From Jimgerdemannia flammicorona (taxonomy: Eukaryota; Mucoromycota; Endogonomycetes; Endogonales; Endogonaceae): a stretch of 11,664 nt of DNA. Shown here piece by piece: positions 8,200-11,664 of this stretch. Made by a program: the position numbers and the translations under genes. The DNA lies in the NCBI GenBank assembly GCA_003990745.1, contig RBNI01006158.1:1-11664 (forward strand). Reading direction: 5' to 3'. Below the pieces are notes generated by a model. The model did no database searches, was not told the origin of the DNA, and saw nothing but the letters and a program-made list of their open reading frames with translations. The number at the start of each line of letters is the position of its first letter. Position 1 is the first letter of the stretch.

Positions 8200-8700
8200 C
8201 AATTATATCTATGCTGACATTTGGAATACCATTATTAACCAAGTCACAGCTCTTCTGCTCCTCATAAATATCTATAGCCTAGCACCTCTCTAATTCATAG
8301 AATGCCCTAAACATACTTAGTAGGACTACCAAATCAGACAAATCTCAAGCTATTACTAGATCAGCTGCCTCCTGGAAGATATAGTTAGCCATTACTATGA
8401 TACAGATATTACCAAAATGTCTCAATACCAGAAACCTATCACTTGCAAACATTGAGAACTCTTTTATAAGTATAGTACCTTTATTCTATACCTCCAAGTT
8501 ACCACCACTGAAATGGTTGCCACACTGTCTTATGGCCAAATCAATAATATAGTATAAAAACTCAACCATAAGTATTCAAGTATGCCCAAACTATAGACAG
8601 ACCCTTCCTGCATCTTAATGACTATATTCTGCAAATATCTCAAGTTGGATATATAATGAAGAATATATATAATATAATCTAGTTTAACAATGATAAGGCA
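8200..8700 (+). pseudogene. Decayed coding stretch, possible retroelement zinc finger
   Basis: One plus-strand frame reads as protein-like sequence with stops mainly of the TAG/TAA type that arise from Gln codons. Segments include YADIWNTIINQVTALLL, LEDIVSHYYDTDITKMSQ and VTTTEMVATLSYGQINN. At 8443-8515 the order C-x2-stop, F, five residues, F, two residues, Tyr, three residues, Thr would fit a C2H2 zinc finger in which the second Cys became TGA and the first His became Tyr. I do not recognise the family. It may be an N-terminal gag-like or accessory region of another element. Confidence 0.3.
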
Positions 8701-9300
8701 GAAGACAATAATCCCTCTACTACTGATAAGATCTCTAGCCAAGGATCTCTGCCAACCCTGATCACTTGGCCAATCTTATTAATGAACTTACAATAATTCA
8801 TAACCACCTATAAAATCTATTGGGATAATAACCACTAGTACAAGTAATAATTAGCATTCATATCTGATTACTTTAATAACAATAAAGAGACTGGAGAATA
8901 TAAATTATATCTCCAGTCAACTCTTAAGATTAAATCAAAATGCTATCTCCTGAGTATAAAAAAACAAACAATAGCTATCATTATATTATAACTCTACAAC
9001 ATATAGTACTATAACCTATCAAAGATATACTGATAGCAAATTTGATGAAAGTAAAGACAATGTATCTCTTCTCTATCTACTAATACTTTACTCAATATAT
9101 AAGACAGATAATACTATCTTGTGAGATAGTGATATAGTTCTAACCTATAACTATATGAATAAATAGAGAGACATAATCTAAGAACCACTCTTCTTAGATA
9201 ACTACTTCATCAGAGATAATCTCATCAATAGTGACCTTATTGAAGAATATCTAGATCATATCTACAATCTATAAATAGCTTAGCAGTTATTAGTATAGTT
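8701..9300. other. AT-rich stretch with no recognised gene
   Basis: Short plus-strand runs look mildly protein-like (for example FISDYFNNNKETGEYKLYLQ near 8860, and LINSDLIEEYLDHIYNL near 9225), but stops and frame changes are frequent and I cannot assign a family. I saw no CpG. Confidence 0.4.
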
Positions 9301-9309
9301 AGATTAGTC

Positions 9310-9690
9310 TTATAATATATAACTATATACTAACTCAGCAGTCAGATGATCTCTTGATATATTAGTTCACATTTGTACTACATAACTATATTCTGACTCA
9401 GTAAAGTACTAAGTACTATAATCACATTTAGTATAATCCAGATAGCCTCTCATTAGTATAAATATCTTCTCTCTCAGAGCTCAGAAACTCAGACTCAAAT
9501 AGACTCAAACAGATAAGAACAACTCAAGAACACTTTCTCACAATATCTCTTTACATCCTACTCCTAGTATAGTAATATTATAAATAGCAAATAAATCTAT
9601 TTAATAATCCACAAATCACTCTTAAGTAAATCTGTATCCCATAGATCCCACTCCTAAATAGATCTCAAAATTTTCTAATTGGGTATTATC
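9310..9690 (+). repeat. Probable old LTR, decayed
   Basis: The order is LTR-like. A direct repeat of about 63 bases contains AACTATATACTAACTCAG (9321-9338) and AACTATATTCTGACTCAG (9384-9401). TATAAATA follows at 9457-9464, then a pyrimidine- and CTCAGA-rich stretch. From GTACTAC (9375) to the TATA box it aligns by eye with 11536-11634, with similar spacing (82 against 91 bases). Both ends are uncertain. The stretch near 9679 (TTGGGTATTATC) could be a worn primer binding site, but that is weak. Confidence 0.5.
9457..9464 (+). promoter_or_regulatory. TATA box of the probable old LTR
   Basis: TATAAATA stands downstream of the repeated TGACTCA-like motif and is matched in place by TATAAATA at 11627-11634. 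It is likely the core promoter of the old LTR and is probably inactive. Confidence 0.4.
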
Positions 9691-9954
9691 TGCAGTGATA
9701 CACTGATTCAACTAAGCTAGTCTCATTTTCTTGAACTTTCTGAAATATGAAAAATCCAGAATATCCAGAACAAGTCTGAAAAAGGACTTTGGTTGAGACA
9801 TTAACCTAATATTGAAATTAATAAGTATAAAGAATATACACTATGTGAAATTAATCTTAACTCAAAGAAAATAGTCTTTCAGAACCTCCAGAACTTCTAG
9901 AAATCACTTTCAGAACTATGTAATAATATTCTAATAAAGTAACCCTCTTATAAG
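9691..9954. other. Junction zone between old LTR and copy D
   Basis: If the LTR reading is right, this is leader or early gag of that element. A plus-strand stretch MKNPEYPEQV, then KRTLVETLT (about 9747-9800), looks faintly coding. It meets the end of the minus-strand reverse transcriptase near 9955. No family is assigned. Confidence 0.25.
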
Positions 9955-10720
9955 TAGTAATGTTGGAAAAGTTTACAAAAAATCACCTATAATATTTTGC
10001 TAATTCTAGGAAAGATCAGAGGTCTTTTAACTTTATAAGTCTAGGTTATTCCTTGATTATAGAGATTTTGCTAGAGTTTACTTTAATTCTATTAGGAGTA
10101 ATAATGTATCCAAGAAATTGAATTTCCTTTAGAAGGAATTCACATTTGCTGAGTTTTACAAAGAGTCAGTTTTCTCAAAGCTTTAGTAGTACTAGTTCAA
10201 ATGTTTGAGATATTCCTCCAGAGTTTGCTGAAGACTAGGATGTTATCAATATAGACAAAACAAATTTATCTAGGTATAGGTGTAGGATGGTATTCATTAG
10301 TGTCTGAAAGGTTACAGGAGTATTGATAAAGCCAAAGGGCATAACCAGAAACTCAAAATGTCCTAGTAAGTTTGGAAAGTAGTTTTATCGATGTTTTCTT
10401 CTTTTATAGCAATCTACCAGTAGTTATTTTATAGGGTAAAAGACCTTATAAACTGTGGGTTGGTAAGCTTATCAAATATTTTAACAATTTAGAGTAGTGG
10501 GCAATAGTTCTTGATAGTCTGTTCATTGAGGTCTAAGTTGTTAATATATATTCATAGGTCTCCTCCTTTCTTAACAACAAAGAGGACTGGTATACTATAT
10601 GGTAATATACTAAGAGTCCTTCAATCTCTTTCTTGAGTAAATTGATTTCTCTAAGAGATATATGATAGATTGACTTGAAGGTTGGCTTGACATCTGGAGT
10701 GGTCTTGATTGCATAGTTGA
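9955..10720 (-). pseudogene. Ty3/gypsy reverse transcriptase, broken (copy D)
   Basis: Read leftward, the order is SLFVVKKGGDL (about 10580), IYINNLDLNEQTIKNYCPLL (decayed form of the DYR-LNK-IT-K--YPLP motif), [20 protein letters not shown] (about 10350), [10 protein letters not shown] (10227-10256) and LFVKLSKCEFLLKEIQFLGY (about 10150). The active-site YxDD reads YIDN, a G-to-A loss of the second Asp. Frame changes occur on both sides of the active site, and stops are common. The order and motif wording are standard Ty3/gypsy. An intact enzyme would copy element RNA into DNA; this one cannot. Confidence 0.9.
9965..10166 (-). repeat. Right arm of the inverted repeat shared by copies C and D
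   Basis: This is the reverse transcriptase end of copy D, the partner of 5258-5460. About 4.5 kb separates the arms. Confidence 0.8.
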
Positions 10721-10989
10721 CTGCTCATTTGGGGGATTGATCTTTAGAAAGTTTTTTGGAAATATGTCTCAGAATTTCTGAAGTAAGGGTCTACTATTGC
10801 TGCAACTTTGGAAAAGTCTTTTCAAGGTTCTTAGGTTCTCCTTTGGATGACTATATAAAGATAGTAAAGAGAGAGTATTTCTTAGCTAATTTCTTGAGTT
10901 ATAGTTTGTTGATATAAGTAATCTTTGGACTTAGGTAACTAGAATTAAGTGGGTCTCTTTCATATTATAGTTTGAAATTTTGGCATCCT

Positions 10990-11200
10990 TTCTTGATGAT
11001 CAGAGAATGATTTATTCAATTAATTATAGAGTTCTCTTATTTTAACCATAGAGTCCCAAGGATGATCTCATTATCAGAAAGTAGTGCAATTTAGAGGGTA
11101 ATATATACTATAGATAATATCAATTAAGATTACAAATCAATGGATATGCATTAATTAGTTACTTGCAGTTGCAGGTTAGGAGTAGGTGGAGAGGTCTTAC
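10990..11200 (-). pseudogene. Retroviral-type aspartic protease, C-terminal part (copy D)
   Basis: IILGTLWLK (11041-11080), followed by a decayed N-x-x-I-x-W segment (SIINWINHSL after a frame change), matches the ILGMPWL and NP-IDW end of Ty3/gypsy proteases. The catalytic DSG-type motif that should lie to the right was not recognised. Between here and the reverse transcriptase lies the usual linker, including a segment like KKLAKKYSLFTIFI. Confidence 0.6.
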
Positions 11201-11519
11201 ATTGTATATATATGCCAGTTCTAGACAATTAGTGCCAAAGACATTTTGCATCTCTATGCAATTCATATATGCTAGCTAGTACCTAGGATAGACATATGCT
11301 GCTTACACATTGGACACTCAGCAGAATAACTCAATTATCTGCTTTATTACTTGTTTACTCTACTGCTCATCTCCTTTTTTTTCCTGACCACTATCTCTCT
11401 CTTTGGTTTTCCTTTATTTTTTCCATACTTGCTTCTGCCAGGCTGGGCTGGACTTTATAGTCCTTTCTCTTTTTCGTACCTCTTTTCTTTTTCAGACTTC
11501 CTAAATAAGACATATATAT
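11201..11519. other. Upstream remnant of copy D, pyrimidine-rich
   Basis: The plus strand is T/C-rich (for example CTCCTTTTTTTTCC near 11380), so the minus strand would encode Lys/Arg-rich peptide (GKNKGKPKRE near 11420), as often found at the end of gag. ECPMC at about 11310 might be a worn zinc knuckle. Neither is firm. CpG is absent until 11475. Confidence 0.35.
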
Positions 11520-11560
11520 TGTGACAAGACAAGACGTACTACCTGAATCATATCCTAACC

Positions 11561-11588
11561 AGATGACGCGAACAAGATGACGTGAACA
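11561..11588 (+). repeat. Tandem 14-base repeat with TGACG core
   Basis: AGATGACGCGAACA (11561-11574) is followed directly by AGATGACGTGAACA (11575-11588). They differ by one C-to-T. TGACGT is the core of ATF/CREB-type sites, so these could be enhancer elements of the LTR. Function is inferred. Confidence 0.7.
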
Positions 11589-11626
11589 CTCAGCTTAGTA
11601 ACCAGCAACCCTTGCTGCGGAAACTG

Positions 11627-11634
11627 TATAAATA
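11627..11634 (+). promoter_or_regulatory. TATA box of the young LTR
   Basis: TATAAATA lies 38 bases downstream of the tandem TGACG repeats and about 107 bases from the presumed LTR start, a sensible place for a U3 core promoter reading rightward. Confidence 0.55.
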
Positions 11635-11664
11635 GCCAGATATACCAGAAAGGGTCTGTTTACC

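Larger units (their letters stand above)
9955..11200 (-). mobile_element. Ty3/gypsy chromovirus copy D, protease to reverse transcriptase only
   Basis: On the minus strand, a protease end and most of a reverse transcriptase are in the normal order, and the element stops just after the RT thumb segment, near 9955. RNase H, integrase and chromodomain are missing. In content it is the complement of copy C, apart from a shared overlap. One CpG (10389) remains. The upstream limit is unclear and could extend to about 11500. Confidence 0.8.
11520..11664 (+). repeat. Start of a young LTR, cut by the window edge
   Basis: It begins TGTGACAAGACAAG at 11520, in the TG-start form of LTRs. It then has a tandem 14-mer, a TATA box and the start of a transcribed region. 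CpG is normal here (five in 145 bases), in contrast to the preceding 6.7 kb with two. It resembles the old LTR near 9375-9464. It could be the 5' LTR of an intact element lying to the right, or a solo LTR; the window cannot decide. Confidence 0.55.

Noticed and set aside
8530..8742. 70-codon minus-strand hydrophobic frame
   Set aside because: It is a chance open frame in AT-rich sequence. The opposite strand has the more protein-like reading, and no start context or homology is visible.
5219..10720. One chromovirus inverted internally as a single event
   Set aside because: The overlapping RT segments differ at about one base in five, so they come from different copies. A simple inversion of one element would not duplicate the segment.
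1..11664. Host genes, tRNA or rRNA
   Set aside because: No conserved RNA structure and no non-transposon domain was seen on either strand.

Overview
The window looks like a transposon graveyard in a filamentous fungal genome. I see no host gene, tRNA, rRNA or CRISPR array. The fungal assignment is an inference. It rests on LINE elements beside chromodomain-bearing Ty3/gypsy elements, and on decay that resembles repeat-induced point mutation (RIP): CpG is almost absent over about 9.6 kb, and many Trp and Gln codons have become stops.

Layout. (1) 1 to about 1885, minus strand: a GC-rich, CpG-rich LINE (copy A). Its ORF1 is open for 597 codons from an ATG at 1792 and runs off the left edge. (2) About 1886 to 4900, minus strand: an older, CpG-poor LINE of a related subfamily (copy B). 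It has a broken ORF1 (4803 to 2779), a 31-base gap, then the start of ORF2 at 2747 with an endonuclease domain. Copy B stops just past the endonuclease, where the 5' end of copy A begins, so A appears to have inserted into B. (3) About 4900 to 5218: AT-rich spacer with a 31-base tandem repeat. (4) 5219 to 7467, plus strand: decayed chromovirus pol (copy C), with the end of the reverse transcriptase, RNase H, integrase and a C-terminal chromodomain. (5) 7468 to about 9300: very AT-rich sequence with one short tandem repeat and a weak decayed coding stretch. (6) About 9310 to 9690: a probable old LTR. (7) About 9955 to 11200, minus strand: the complementary half of a chromovirus pol (copy D, protease and reverse transcriptase). 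It shares about 200 bases of reverse transcriptase with copy C as an inverted repeat. (8) 11520 to the right edge: the start of a CpG-containing LTR with a TATA box. It resembles the old LTR near 9.4 kb and appears much younger.

How the parts relate: nothing here works as a pathway. The story is layered insertion and decay. Older elements (B, C, D, the old LTR) were stripped of CpG and filled with stops. Two younger sequences, one at each end (LINE A and the 11520 LTR), still carry normal CpG. Only the copy A ORF1 looks as if it could still be expressed.
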